Counted from the stretch's first letter, positions 1 through 11,469 are shown. The stretch is 64,000 nt of DNA from Plotosus lineatus (GCA_024760905.1 CM045739.1:67001-131000); one strand, 5' to 3'. Notes: generated by a model from the letters alone, not told the origin. Made by a program: numbers and translations.

Positions 1-205
1 AGGATGCTGAGGTTGGAACTACCAGGTAGAAGGCCGAGAGGAAGACCAAAGACACAATTCATGGATGTGGTGACGGAGGGCTCGAAGGTTGTTGGTGTAA
101 GAGAAGAAAAGGTAAAGGATAGGGTGAGATGGAAGCAGATGATTCGATGTGGCGATCCCTGAAGGGAAAAGCTGAAAGGAAAAGACGAAGAAAATATCAA
201 GTGCC
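1..205 (+). mobile_element. RTE-type LINE, 3' end, cut by left edge of window (copy H)
   Basis: The fragment covers the last codons of the RTE open frame (RMLRLELPGRRPRGRPK type) and the 3' end TGTGGCGATCCCTGAAGGG with a purine-rich AAGA tail. It matches the 3' ends of the full copies in this window. The 5' part, if any, lies outside. Confidence 0.85.
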
Positions 206-234
206 TGAGTTGTAGATGATCATTGGTGACCCAA

Positions 235-511
235 CATGAAGGAGAACACCCTGGTTATCGTCTTCATGGAGGTTTTCTTGGCAGGATTAGTGCAGTGGCC
301 TTTGCCTTCTGCACGATGCAAACCTACGGGCAATTTAGAATGGCCAATTAACCTACTGTGCATGTTGTTGGATTGTGGGAGACCCGGAGGAAACCCACAC
401 AAGCACAGGGAGAACATGCAAGCTCCACACAAAAAAAGCCCAGGCTGGGAATCAAACCCAGGTCTTCTTGCTGTGAGGTGGACATGCTAACCACTATGCC
501 ACCGTGCCGAT
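235..511 (-). mobile_element. tRNA-derived SINE
   Basis: The minus strand starts at 511 with CGGCACGGTGGCATAGTGG (A-box-like) followed by GGTTTGATTCCC (B-box-like), then the common fish SINE body with CAGGGAGAACATGC and CCTCCGGG on the plus strand. The far end near 235 is uncertain. A (TA)n tract follows at 511-530. Confidence 0.7.
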
Positions 512-530
512 ATATATATATATATATATT
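511..530. repeat. (TA)n microsatellite
   Basis: About ten TA units lie between the SINE head and a fragment of a TIR element. Confidence 0.9.
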
Positions 531-534
531 TATT

Positions 535-712
535 GAACGGGGAAGAAGGAGGGGCACATTCAGTCTGTCGTTTGTAAACAGTGGACATAGCGTCATTACG
601 TCAGTGTGCTACCTAGATACGTCTAAACTCAAAATTTTACTTTTTTTTTGGAAAAAAACCCCATAAAATCGAAAAAACGTAAAACGGATGAACGTAAGTC
701 AGGGAGCGTCTG
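535..712 (-). mobile_element. Fragment of TA-flanked TIR element, same family as 39763-41087
   Basis: The right end is GAGCGTCTG followed by TA, the same end as the full copy at 41087. The inner sequence (GTTTGTAAACAGTGGACATAG, CATTACGTCAGTGTGC) matches 39840-39960 in reverse complement. Only one end is present. Confidence 0.7.
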
Positions 713-916
713 TAATATCATAGCTCTTTGGCTCATTTTAAAATTACAATGTTGTACAAGTCACTGAAGCAGCTAGCAGGCAGGTCAAGCCAGATCAAGT
801 TGTGCCATTCCCTATGTTATGTTTCTGCCTTCCCAGACTCATTTTAACTTTTCACCACAATGCATGCCGAATGCTGTCAGATGATTTAAAATAATTTAAA
901 GAGTCATTCATTCAGT
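713..916. other. No gene or repeat recognised
   Basis: About 200 bases of moderately AT-rich sequence in which I see no coding pattern or known repeat. Confidence 0.6.
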
Positions 917-1035
917 CCCTAAATGGCCTGGAAAGCTGCCCGTGGTGTACACCGCCCTCGCCCAGAATCATTTGAGATGGGCACCACCTCCCCGTGACCC
1001 TAATTAGGATTAAGCGGTCCAGAAAATGAATGAAG
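917..1035 (+). mobile_element. SINE 3' part (CCTAATTAGGATTAAGCGG tail)
   Basis: Only the 3' half of the SINE family seen complete at 1875-2207, 17385-17760 and 53724-54042: CTGCCCGTGGTGTACACCG, then CCTAATTAGGATTAAGCGG and a GAATGAA tail. The tRNA-like head is missing. Confidence 0.7.
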
Positions 1036-1037
1036 TA

Positions 1038-1567
1038 CAGGGATCCCTCACTTTCCGTGGTTAATTTGGACCGAGATCCCCCCTGTGACCACCGAAATCC
1101 GTGAAGTAGGATCACCCCCAACCACCCCGACTGATATATACGTACATGTAAATGTGTATATAATATCAATAAATACATATTCAATGGTATAAATGCCTAT
1201 AAAATTAAACATTAAAATAATAATGCATAAGATGTAAATAAAATATAAATATACACACATACAGATGTGTGCATGCACACAGATGCACATGCATGCGCTC
1301 ATATGCACACCCCACAACAATGTAAAATGTTTTGATGGGAGGTTTTGGGTTGTTTTTTTTTGTTTGTTTGTTTTGTGTTAATTTAGAGGGTTTTTTATTT
1401 TTATTTTTTGCATAATTGGCCTTGTTTTTGTGGCATTTCCCTTAACTTTTTCCACTGTTCTTTCATAATTTCCTTGAATATTCGATGAATTCAAAATGAA
1501 TATTAAAAAAAAAAATCCGCAATACACTGAAGAATGAGTTGAAGCGCGAAGTAGAAAGGGATCCCTG
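1038..1567 (+). mobile_element. Non-autonomous TIR element with TA target duplication (CAGGGATCCCT family, copy 1)
   Basis: Ends are CAGGGATCCCTCACTTTCCG at left and GAAAGGGATCCCTG at right, flanked by TA at 1036-1037 and 1568-1569. TA duplication suggests mobilisation by a Tc1/mariner-superfamily transposase. There is no coding capacity. Other copies are at 19250-21170 (interrupted) and 54149-54629 (reverse). Confidence 0.82.
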
Positions 1568-1874
1568 TAATTCATTCACCATCAGTATGCCAGTCCTCTC
1601 TATCTTTATTAGTTGAAATACAAATAAAAAAAAACTCAACTTTATTGCCAATCAACCACACATAGCTTATGAAGTAGGACAAAATATATTTTTTGTTAGC
1701 ACCAGGTGACAGGCAGATAATATAGCGGTCTGCTAAGGTGCAAGCACATCTAGTTCTTGAAGTAAATGAAAGATGTCTCAGATTAGTTTATTGCATGTTA
1801 CAGCCAGGGTTAGGTTTATTTTAAAACTTCATGATTATGTAAGGTTAGGTTTATTTTAAAATGTCATCATTATG

Positions 1875-2207
1875 TAAGGGCAGTGGCATAGGTGCTGGAT
1901 CACTGATCCTAATGTTAGGAGTTCAAGCTCCACTCATCACAGATTGTCACTGTCCCCGCCAGTGCAGCTAACTGGGTTATCAAAGGCCGGCCATGTCTCT
2001 TACAGTCTATTGTGTGAGGCATGTAAAAGAACCATTGCTGACTTTCAACAAGAGTAGGCTGCAAAGCTGTCAGCATGTGTCCTTCCTGTGATGGCCTGGT
2101 TAGCTGTCCAGGATGTACTCTGCCCTCGCCCGGAGTCGGCTGGGATGGGCGCCAGCCTTCCTGCGACCCTAATTAGGATTAATCGGTTATAGAAAATGAT
2201 GAACTGT
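1875..2207 (+). mobile_element. tRNA-derived SINE
   Basis: The head is degenerate (AGTGGCATAGGTGCTGGATC, GAGTTCAAGCTCC as B box). The body contains AACTGGGTTATCAAAGGC and GAACCATTGCTGACTTTC, and the tail is CCTAATTAGGATTAATCGG. It is colinear with the copies at 17385 and 53724. Confidence 0.75.
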
Positions 2208-2420
2208 ATATTGGTAGTAGGATGCTGAGATTGGAACTACCAGGCAGAAGGCCTAGAAGAAGACCAAAGAAGAGATTTATGGATGTGGTGAAGGAAGACA
2301 TGAAGGTCGTTGATGTAAGAGAAGAAGATGCAGAGGACAGGGTGAGATGGAGGCAGATGATTTTCTGTGGCAACCCCTGATGGGAATAGCCGAAAGGAAA
2401 AGAAGAAGAAGAGAAAATGA
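2208..2420 (+). mobile_element. RTE-type LINE 3' fragment (copy I)
   Basis: This is a 5'-truncated piece with the RTE C-terminal coding region and the 3' end TGTGGCAACCCCTGATGGG followed by GAAAAGAAGAAG. About 200 bases remain. Confidence 0.82.
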
Positions 2421-2429
2421 TGAACTGAA

Positions 2430-3057
2430 CTTCTCAGCCTACCCGGGAACATCTATACAGGGGTACTGACGAGGAGAATCCGACCGATAGATGAACTCGG
2501 ATTCCTGAAGAACAATGTGGTTTTTGTCCTGGCCACAGCACTTTCAACCAACTATATACACTCTACACTACAGGATCTTGGAGAGGGCATGGGTGTTTGC
2601 CCAATCTGTCCACATGTGTTTTGATTATTTGGAGAAGGCTTTTGACTGTGTCCCTCGGGTTATCTTGTGGGGTGTACTCCAGGAGTATGGCATTTCGGAC
2701 CTGTTGGTTTGGGCCATTTGGTCACTATATCACCATAGCCAGAGCTTGATCTGTAATGGGAAGAACAGGTCAAATTAGTTTCAAGTGAAGGTTGGAGTCC
2801 GACAAGGCTGTCCTTCTTCACCGATTTTGTTCAGAATTTTTATGGACAGAATTTCTAGGCGCAGCTGAGGCATTGAGGGGTTCGGGTTTGATAACCATTG
2901 AATCTTGTCTCTGCTTCTTGCGAATGACATTGTTCTTTTGGCTTTATCAAGCCGGGACCTTCAGTTTTCATTGGAGCAATTCACAGTTGAATGCAAAGTG
3001 GCTGGGATGAGAATCAGCATCTCCAAGTCCGAGGCCATGGTTTTCAGTCAGAAAAAT
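2430..3057 (+). mobile_element. Rex3-type LINE fragment, reverse transcriptase part
   Basis: Broken frames read EKAFDCVPR, LWGVLQEYGISDLLVWAIWS, VGVRQGCPSSPILF and KSEAMVFSQK, the reverse-transcriptase core of the fish Rex3/RTE family. Several stops and frameshifts are present. It ends at the outer edge of the foldback element. Confidence 0.8.
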
Positions 3058-3969
3058 GTGAGGCGCTCCACCAAAAGTAGGTGCTTGTCACACAGACCAC
3101 TTTTGAGATAAAGGCCAGAAAAGTAAAAATGGTTCATTTGTCTCAAAATTTGGATTTTTGCATAAGCTATTAAAACAAGTATTCAACTATCACTTGCTCA
3201 CTTGACATCGACTAAAACTCAGTAAAAATGTCTTTTCCCCCCATTTTTCTGGTGAGTACCTTCATAAAACCAGATAAAAACAGTAGCAAAACTTACTGGT
3301 TTTTGTTACAATTATTCACCGAGTTCAGTATAAGACACACTATAATCCATACACCAGAAGAACGAAGAACAATCATGAAGTAGTCTCCCCATTTTGTATA
3401 CTGTTTTGATATTAAAATGCTGTTTCAGCAAATAATATAAAGGTCATTAAGATGATATGCTCGTAAACAATGCAGGCTAGTTGCTAAGGAAGATCTGAAA
3501 TGAGCACACTGATTGGTCAGCTTGGGCTTGCACATGTGCGTTGCCCATTACACGTTAACTTCCGGTGTTAACTTCCGTTTTCTGGTTTACTGCATGTGGA
3601 ATTTATCTCCAGCTTTCTCTTCAATGACAGTCATTAAGTTTATTTATAAGATTGTGAATACACAATTTTTGGAAAAGGAGACTGAAATGTCATTTGTGAT
3701 ATCCAGCAGCATTAGTATAGATGCTAAATTCGATGCGAGAATTGGGCTTTGAACATGCCGGAATGCTTGGCGTTCTTGAAGATTATTTCGCCGGTGAGTA
3801 TTTTTCTCTGCATGCAAAATTTTATTCTGAAATTTTTTTGATTATTTGATTTGTGTATAATCTTGTCTGGACTGGACATGCTGGATCATGGGTTGGTTAG
3901 TTTTGTACGAAAATTGGTCAAGACCTGAAAAATACTTAAATATTTCATTTATTTTACAGATGAACAAAC

Positions 3970-4001
<32 letters not shown>

Positions 4002-5305
4002 CCAGCTGTGTTGATAAAGATTTTGATTTTGATGAAGAAGAGGCACCTGTTAAAAAAAGTGTGCATGAGTCAGTTTTGTTGTTTTTGTGATGATGTGATC
4101 CTTTCTGCTGAGCGGGATATAAATTAAGATGATAATGATGAGGACAGAGTTGATGAAGCCAGCTGTTCAGCAGAGTTGATGATATCAGCTGTGTTGATGA
4201 AGATTTTGATGTTGATGAAGACGAGGCATCTGTTAATAAGTGTGCATGAGTCAGTTTTGTTGTGTTTGGAATGATGATGTGATCCTTTCTGCTGAGCAGG
4301 ATGTAGATTAAGATGGTAATTTTGAGGGCAGAGTTGATGAAGCTTACTTGTATAAAGAGATCAGATAGTTTTGTTATATAGTACCCTTTATAGTTTTCTT
4401 AATTTGAGTGTGATTGTTTGAACCTGACAGTGTTTTTATGATTTTTTTTTTTCAATCAGTATCATTTGAAGGCATTTGAACCATTTTATAGTTATTCCTT
4501 GCCACTTCGCGATTTGATCCTTGCGGTCTTGGTACATCACGGTATTTTAATAAAAAATAAAATAAAATATTCATTAAAGATTCAAAATTAGCGCTGAAAC
4601 TCACATGTAAGCAAGCGGAAGGCAGGGACCCAAGGCAGGCTGCGTCCATTGTTTACAAACGACGGACTGAAGTGCCCCTCCTCCCCAGTTCAAGCAGGGA
4701 CCACCCACTCAACTCAATCTTGCAAGCTGATTTTGTAATCTTATAGTGTTTGTGAACGTCCTGCATCAATTAAGGCATCCAATGAGCTCAAGAAAACGTG
4801 AAATATGATGACAGTAACCCAAAAATGAAGTTGCTCGATATGCTGATGGTGGGCAATACGTATGCCCATGAAGCATGCCATTAAGTCATAAATTAATCTA
4901 CCGTGCATTACATCAAAAAAGACTAAGATTAAGATCAAGCGGAGAAGAGCTATTGTCAGAGGTGAGTACCGTACTTAAAGTATTTATATATAAATTCTAT
5001 TTAAATATTACTACATTACAGCATTTACATATGCATATAACTGTGTAGCATTTAATATACACTTTTTGATATTGTATAGACGGGAAAACATTTAGAAATG
5101 AGACAACATGGGAGAAATGAGAGAGGCGTTCCTACTTTGTGGTTTTTCAAATATTGCGGCCAGGTCTGGTCTACATTATCCGCGATATTCAAGGGATGAC
5201 TGTAATGGTTAAAAAGATACATACTGATCTTATTGGAATAAACAGAAATGAAAGAAAAATAGTCATTTTTTTGTTCATTTTTTGGGGGTGACCACCATGA
5301 CTGAG
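3056..5305 (+). repeat. Left arm of a large foldback element
   Basis: The sequence from 3056 inward is repeated in reverse complement from 10440 down to about 5465. Matching landmarks are CTCCACCAAAAGTAGGTGC, CCACTTTTGAGATAAAGGCC, a GATGAT-rich block near 3970 and CATTTGAAGGCATTTGAACC. The arm carries a coding-like segment after a TTTTACAG: an Asp-rich stretch, then SCVDKDFDFDEEEAP. A partial internal duplication of this segment sits at 4130-4340. A TIR element is inserted at 4489-5202. I do not recognise the encoded protein; the N-terminus of a transposase is possible. Confidence 0.75.
4489..5202. mobile_element. TIR element inserted in the left foldback arm
   Basis: The right end GGGATGACTG is followed by TA, and the left end is a degenerate copy after TA (GTTATTCCTTG). 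The other foldback arm reads straight through this point (CATTATATAAAGG), so it preserves the empty site. The interior has GCGTCCATTGTTTACAAACG, shared with the TIR family at 39763-41087. No coding capacity. Confidence 0.7.
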
Positions 5306-5464
5306 TTTAAAGAGCCTTTCTTCAAGATCATTAGTCCTTAGCAACCAAACATTTTTATGCACCTCAGCCAAAAACTTTTAGAAAACATGTATAGGAAAAG
5401 TTTTATGAAGAGATGACAAGAGAAATCATCCTCATTTTAAACTGACATGCCTGTTTAATCTCAT
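5306..5464. other. Unpaired loop between the foldback arms
   Basis: About 150 bases for which I see no reverse-complement partner in the foldback. No gene recognised. Confidence 0.55.
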
Positions 5465-5860
5465 CAGTCATAGTGGTAACTCCCCAAAAATGAACAAAAA
5501 AACCCAAACTTTTTTTTTATTTCAGTTTAGTCCAATATAATCAGTATGTATCTTTTCCGACCATTATATAAAGGTTCAAATGCCTTCAAATGATACTGAT
5601 TGAAAAAAAAAAAAAAAAAAAACATTGTCAGGTTCAAACAATCACACTCAAATTAACAAAACTATATAGCAAAATTCTCTGATTTCTTTATACATATACG
5701 CTTCATCAACTCTATCCTCATCATTATTATCTTAATCTATATCCTGCTCAGCAGAAAGGATCACATCATCCTCATAAACACAACAAACTGACTCATGCAC
5801 ACTTTTATTAACACATGCCTCTTCTTCATCAAAATCAAAATCTTCATCAACACAGCTGGG

Positions 5861-5891
<31 letters not shown>

Positions 5892-6169
5892 CCATCATAA
5901 GTTTGTTCATCTGTAAAAAGAATAAAACATTTAAGTATTTTTCAGGTCTTGAGCAATTTTCGTACAAAACAAAACAACCCATGATCTAGCATGTCCAGTC
6001 CAGACAAGATTACACACAAATAAAATAATCAAAAAATTCCATAATAAAATTTTGCATGCAGAGAAATATACTCACCGGCGAAATAATCTTCCAGAACGCC
6101 ATGCATTCAGGCATCTGCAAAGCCTAATTCTCGCATCGAATTTAGCATCTATACTAATGCTGCTGGACA
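5465..6169 (-). repeat. Right arm of foldback, inner part
   Basis: Reverse complement of the left arm, including the Asp-rich coding-like segment (ATCATC block at 5865-5890) and TCACCGGCGAAATAATCTTC. It is interrupted at 6169 by RTE copy A and resumes at 9788. Confidence 0.75.
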
Positions 6170-6302
6170 ATGCAGCCGTGGGGGGGTGGGGGTGGGGGGG
6201 GTCAAACCAGTGTCTCTCCCTCACCGCCGGTCCCAAGCCCGGATAAATGCAGAGGGTTGCGTCAGGAAGGGCATCCGCCGTAAAACAAATGCCAAATAAA
6301 CT

Positions 6303-6854
6303 ATGCGAATCACAAGAAAGAATCACATACCGGATCGGTCGAGGCCCGGGTTAACAACGACCGCCATCAGTGCTGTCAACCAACAGGGTACTGATGGAAA
6401 TTGGACTACTGTTGGTCGAAGACGTCGAAGAAGGAGAGGCAGGAGGCGTGTCCGTTGCCAGAGAGAGAAGAGGAGAGGCATGAGTCTAGGACTGAAAGTA
6501 GGGACTTTGAATGTTGGAACTATGACAGGAAAAGGTAGAGAGCTGGCTGACATGATGCAGAGGAGGAAGGTGGACATACTGTGTGTTCAGGAGACCAGGT
6601 GGAAAGGTCACAAGGCTAGAAGCATAGGAGCAGGGTTTAAACTGTTTTATCACGGTGTTGATGGGAAGAGAAATGGAGTCGGAGTCATCTTGAAGGAGGA
6701 GTTTTCCAGGAATGTTCTAGAAGTGAAAAGAGTGTCAGACAGAGTGATGAGTCTCAAGTTAGAAATTAAAGGTGTGATGGTCAATGTTGTTAGTGCTTAT
6801 GCCCCACAGACAGGATGTGAGCGAGAAGAGAAGGAGAGATTCTGGAGGATTTAG
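6303..6854 (+). pseudogene. RTE copy A endonuclease fragment (183 codons)
   Basis: The frame starts in a basic, Arg-rich segment and continues into the endonuclease domain with GTLNVGTM, ILCVQETRWKG and NVVSAYAPQ. It ends early by frameshift just before the GADFNGHVG motif, which lies in another frame at 6889. The encoded enzyme nicks DNA for target-primed reverse transcription, but this copy cannot make it whole. Confidence 0.85.
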
Positions 6855-7630
6855 ATGAAGTGATGCAGAGTACCCCAGAGGTGAAAGAGTGGTCATTGGG
6901 GCAGACTTCAATGGACATGTTGGTGCAGGAAACAGAGGGGATGAGGAAGTGATGGGTAGGTTTGGTATCCAGGACAGGAATGCAGAAGGACAGATGTTGG
7001 TAGATTTTGCAAAAAGGATGGAAATGGCTGTGGTGAATACTTTCTTCCAGAAGAGAGAGGAGCATAGGGTGACTTATAAAAGTGGAGGTAGACTACATCT
7101 TGTGCAGGCGATGTAATTAAGAGGAAGTCAGTGACTGCAAAGTAGTAGCGGGTGAGATTGTTGCCAAACAGCATAGGATGGTGGTGTGCAGGATGATGCT
7201 GATGGTGAGGAAGGTGAAGAAGGCAAAGGCAGAGCAGAAGACAAAGTGGTGGAAGTTGAAAAAGGAAGAGTGTCGGGTTGTCTTCAAGGAGGAGTTGAAA
7301 CAGGCTTTGGGTGGTCAGGAAGTGCTTCTAGATGACTGGACAACTACAGCTAATGTGATCAGGGAGACAGGTAGGAGAATACTTGGTGTGTCATCTGGAA
7401 GGAAAGTAGATAAGGAGACTTGGTGGTGGAATGAGGAAGTTCAGGAGTGTGTACAAAGGAAGAGATTAGCTAAGAAGAAGTGGGACATTGAGAAAACCGA
7501 AGAGAGTAAACAGGAGTACAGGGAGACACAGCGTAAGGCAAAGGTAGCAGTGTCAAAGGCCAAACAGAGCGCGTTTGATGACTTGTATGCTCGGTTGGAA
7601 AGTAAGGAGGGAGAAAATGATTGATACAGG

Positions 7631-8848
7631 TTGGCACAGCAGAGAAATAGAGATGGGAAGGACGTGCAGCAAGTTAGATTGATAAAGGACAGATGGGGAA
7701 ATGTATTGACTGATGACAGAAGTGTGCTGGGAAGATGGAAAGAGTACTTTGAAGAGCTGATGAATGAGGAAAATGAGAGAGAAAAAAGAGTAGAAGAGGT
7801 TACTGTTGAGGACCAGGAAGTAGCAAAGATTAGTAAGGGTGAAGTGAGGAGGGCATTGAAGAGGATGAAGAATGGAAAGGCAGTTGGTCCTGATGACATA
7901 CCGGTGGAGGTATGGAAGTGTCTAGCAGAGGTAGCAGTAGATTTTCTGACAAGAACATTTAACAAGGTCTTAGAGAGTGAGAGGATGCCAGAGGAATGGA
8001 GGAGAAGTGTGCTGGTGCCCATTTTTAAGAACAAGGGAGACGTGCAGAGTTGTGGCAACTACAGAGGGATAAAGTTGATGAGCCATACGATGAAGTTATG
8101 GGAAAGAATAGTGGAAGCTAGACTAAGGGCAGAAGTCAGCATTTGTGAACAACAGTTTGGTTTCATGCCAAGAAAGAGCACCACAGATGCAGTGTTTGCC
8201 TTGAGGATGTTAATGGAGAAGTACAGAGAAGGTCAGAGGGAGCTGCATTGTGCCTTTGTGGATCTGGAGAAAGCATATGACAGGGTGCCGAGAGAAGAAC
8301 TGTGGTATTGCATGAGGAAGTCTGGCGTGGCAGAGAAGTATGTTAGAGTGGTGCAGGACATGTATGAGAGATGCAAGACAGTGGTGAGGTGTGCTGTCGG
8401 TGTGACACAAGAGTTCAAGGTGGAGGTGGGACTGCATCAAGGGTCAGCTCTCAGCCCCTTCTTGTTTGCTATGGTGATGGACAGGCTGACAGACGAGGTT
8501 AGACAAGATTCCCCATGGACTATGATGTTTGCAGATGACATTGTGATCTGTAGTGAGAGCAGAGAACAAGTGCAGGAAAATCTAGAGAGGTGGAGGTATG
8601 CCCTGGAAAGGAGGGGAATGAAGATTAGCCTCAGTAAGACAGAATACATGTGCATGAATGACAAGGACCAAAGAGGAACGGTGGGATTACAGGGAGCAGA
8701 GAAAACGAAGGTGGAGGATTTTAAGTACTTAAGCTCAACAATCCAGAGCAATGGAGAGTGTGGAAAAGAGGTCAAGAAGCGTGTGCAGGCAGGTTGGAAT
8801 GGTTGGAGAAAATTGTCCGGTGTGATGTGTGATAGGAGGGTAACATAA
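7631..8848 (+). pseudogene. RTE copy A reverse transcriptase (405 codons, longest intact RT block in the window)
   Basis: The frame covers the linker and nearly the whole reverse transcriptase. It has [64 protein letters not shown] and the catalytic FADD at about 8528. A TGA at 7622 separates it from the upstream linker frame (7178-7624). It stops where the nested L2/CR1 fragment begins. Confidence 0.9.
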
Positions 8849-9310
8849 CATAACATAACATAACATGAGTGGTGAGAACAGGCCATTCAGCCCAACTAAG
8901 CTCACCATTGTCCTATTCTAAAGTGACTCCAACCTTAAAGACGCACACTCTAACCTTAAAGACGCACTTTTTTTTTTTTTTTTCATGACTAGATGGTATC
9001 CAGCACTAGATCAAGTCTGCTTTTGAAGACTTGTAAGGTTTCTGCTTCGACAACGTGGTTAGGCAATCTATTCCACACTGAAATTACCCTCTCATGAAAA
9101 AATATTTCCTAATATTTGTGCTAAATTTACCCTTAAATAACTTCCATTTATGACCCCTAGTTCTACTTACAGAACTTGGCCTAAGTAATCGGGCATAGTT
9201 GACTTTATTAATCCCCTTAAGATACTTAAAGACCTCAATCAGATCACCTCTAATTCTCCTTTTTTGAAGACTGAAAAGGTTTAGGATCCTCAGCCTCTCC
9301 TCATAGGATT
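8848..9310 (-). mobile_element. L2/CR1-type LINE 3' fragment nested in RTE copy A
   Basis: The minus strand encodes the C-terminal end of an L2/CR1-like open frame (YEERLRILNLFSLQKRR, RGDLIEVFKYLKG, SRTRGHKWKL, RKYFFMRG), followed by a 3' UTR and an (ATAAC)n tail at 8848-8866. It splits RTE copy A, whose sequence resumes at CGGCAAGAATGAAAGG. Confidence 0.85.
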
Positions 9311-9787
9311 CGGCAAGAATGAAAGGAAAAGTGTACAAGAGGGTGTTGAGGCCAACGATGTTGTATGGGTTAGAAACAGTGGCCCTGGGGAAAAGACAGG
9401 AGGCAGAGTTGGAGGTCGCAGAGATGAAAATGTTGAGGTTCTCTTTGGGAGTACCGAGGATGGATAGGATTAGGAATGAGCACATCAGAGGGACAGCACA
9501 TGTAAGACGTTTTGGAGACAAAGTCGAGAGGCTAGATTGAGATGGTTTCGACATGTGATAGTGAGTATATTGGTAATAGGATGCTGAGGCTGGAACTACC
9601 AGGCAGAAGGCCTAGAGGAAGACCAAAGAGACGATTCATGGATGTGGTGAAGGAGGACATGAAGGTCATTGGTGTAAGAGAAGAAGATGCAAAGGATAAG
9701 GTGAGATGGAGGCAGATGATTCGCTGTGGCGACCCCAGAAGGGAAAAGCCGAAAGGAAAAGAAGAAGAAGACTAATGCTGCTGGACA

Positions 9788-10440
9788 TCACAAATGACAT
9801 TTCAGTCTCCTTTTCCAGAAATTATGTGTATTCACAATCTTATAAATCAACTTAATGGCTGTTATTGAAGAGAAAGTCAGAGATAAATTCCACATGCAGT
9901 AAACCGGAAGTTAACACCAGAAGTTAACACCGGCAGTTAACATGTAACAGGCACTGCGCATGTACAAGCCCAAGCTGACCAATCAGTGTGCTCATTTCAG
10001 ATATTCCTCGCCTGGTTTGTTTACGAGCATATTGTCTTCATAACTCTTTTATTCGCTGAAATGGCATGGAAGCTCATATTAATAATAAAACAGTATCCAA
10101 AATGGAAAGACTACTTCACGGCCGTTCTTCTGGTGTATGAATTATAGTTTGTCTTATACCGAACTTGGTGAATAATTGTAATGGAAACCAGTAAGTTTTG
10201 CTACTGTTTTTATCTGGTTTTATGAGGGTACTCACCGGTAAAATGGGGGAAAAATACATTTTTAGTGAGTTTTAGTCGATTTCAAGTGAGCAAGTGATAG
10301 TTGAATACTTGTTTTAATAGTTTGTGCAAAAATCCAAATTTCGATAAAAATGGACCATTTTTACTTTTCTGGCCTTTATCTCAAAAGTGGTCTGTGCGAC
10401 AAGCACCTAGTTTTGGTGGAACACCTCACATATGTGCAAA
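9788..10440 (-). repeat. Right arm of foldback, outer part
   Basis: Reverse complement of 3056-3715, ending in TTTTGGTGGAACACCTCAC, the partner of the left outer edge. It continues from 6169 once RTE copy A is removed. Confidence 0.78.
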
Positions 10441-10559
10441 AAATGCATAATTTGCACATTAATTGTAAATCGCCTACAGGATTGGCCACTCCCATTTGAC
10501 CTTTTTATTTTTAATCTGTGGCTTCATGTTTGTGTATTCTAACTTTTACACTGCTCATA

Positions 10560-10722
10560 TCAGTATATAACTGCTCACATAACCTATTTATACATAATTT
10601 ATATATGACTATTCACAGTTTATACGCTGCCCTTATCTCGCTGCACTTGTGATTGGATGCTACACTGTATTTTGTTGCTCTGTATTTATAAATGTGTAAT
10701 GACAATGAAGTTGAATCTAGTG
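10560..10722 (+). mobile_element. LINE 3' UTR fragment (TGACAATGAAGTTGAATC end)
   Basis: TCGCTGCACTTGTGATTGG, then CACTGTATTTTGTTGCTCTG and TGACAATGAAGTTGAATCT, resemble the 3' UTR of fish L2/Rex1-group LINEs. No coding part remains. Confidence 0.5.
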
Positions 10723-11085
10723 TGTCCTGCTTAGTAAATTTGACCTGAGTAGTTCATGTGTCACTAGCCCAGAACTGAATATGACACCTGAATTTGCGGA
10801 GTTGTGGAGATAACATTTTAAATCTTGAAAACAAAGACAGGCTTCCACAGTTTTAAGAGCAAAGGTAAATGGTTAAGAAGATTAAAGATTAAACGTGTGA
10901 TAGTATTCTGCAGGTTAAACTGAAACTGTCTCAAGACCACAATGAAACATACATTGTTCTGTATATGTAAAAGATTTGTATTAGTTATTAATATTTTACC
11001 ACCTTTTTCAGATTTGTGAAATGTTTGGTTCATCTGCAGCAGAGTTTAGCATCTTTAAGAAATACACACACATTCACACAAACAG
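10723..11085. other. No gene or repeat recognised
   Basis: About 360 bases of AT-rich sequence between a LINE tail and a (CA)n tract. Nothing coding is evident. Confidence 0.55.
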
Positions 11086-11087
11086 AA

Positions 11088-11089
<2 letters not shown>

Positions 11090-11124
<35 letters not shown>
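11090..11124. repeat. (CA)n microsatellite
   Basis: Uninterrupted CA dinucleotides, about 17 units. Confidence 0.95.
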
Positions 11125-11126
<2 letters not shown>

Positions 11127-11179
11127 GCTTTTAATCGTTCATTCACTTGTTTGCATAGTTCCTTTATATCACAAGAGTC

Positions 11180-11462
11180 CTGAGAGACTGGAGTGTATCT
11201 CAGCCAACTCTGAGTGAAGGCAAGGTACACCCTGAATAGCTCACCAGTCCGTAACAATGCCAAACATACACACAACCATTCACACTCATACTCACACTTA
11301 TGGGCAGTTTGGAACTGCATGTCTTTGGACTGTGTGAGGAAACCATAATACTCAGAGAAACCCCCACACACGCACATGGCGACCATACAAACTCCACACT
11401 CGCTAAACCCAGGACTTCAACCCAGGACTCTTGATCTGCTAACCACTTACTATGCCACCTTA
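11180..11462 (-). mobile_element. tRNA-derived SINE
   Basis: The minus strand from 11462 has GTGGCATAG...GTGGTTAGCA and GGGTTGAAGTCC, then the common fish SINE body (ACAGTCCAAAGACATGCAG). It resembles the copy at 235-511. Confidence 0.7.
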
Positions 11463-11469
11463 CAAAAAA

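Larger units (their letters stand above)
6170..9770 (+). mobile_element. Full-length RTE-type LINE with 17-base target-site duplication (copy A)
   Basis: ACTAATGCTGCTGGACA occurs at 6153-6169 and again at 9771-9787, so the insert is exactly delimited. It starts ATGCAGCC, the same first bases as copies B, D and F, and ends in GAAAAGAAGAAGAAG. Order: 5' leader, basic N-terminus, apurinic-type endonuclease (GTLNVGTM, VQETRWKG, GADFNGHVG), linker, reverse transcriptase ([37 protein letters not shown]), C-terminal LRWFGHV-type region. The frame is broken by small indels and a nested LINE piece at 8848-9310. The RTE group is assigned from motifs; the exact subfamily is unknown. Confidence 0.92.

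Noticed and set aside
3842..4127. Poly-Ile and poly-Met frames near the foldback GATGAT block
   Set aside because: Off-frame readings of the GAT repeat; the plausible frame is the Asp-rich one.
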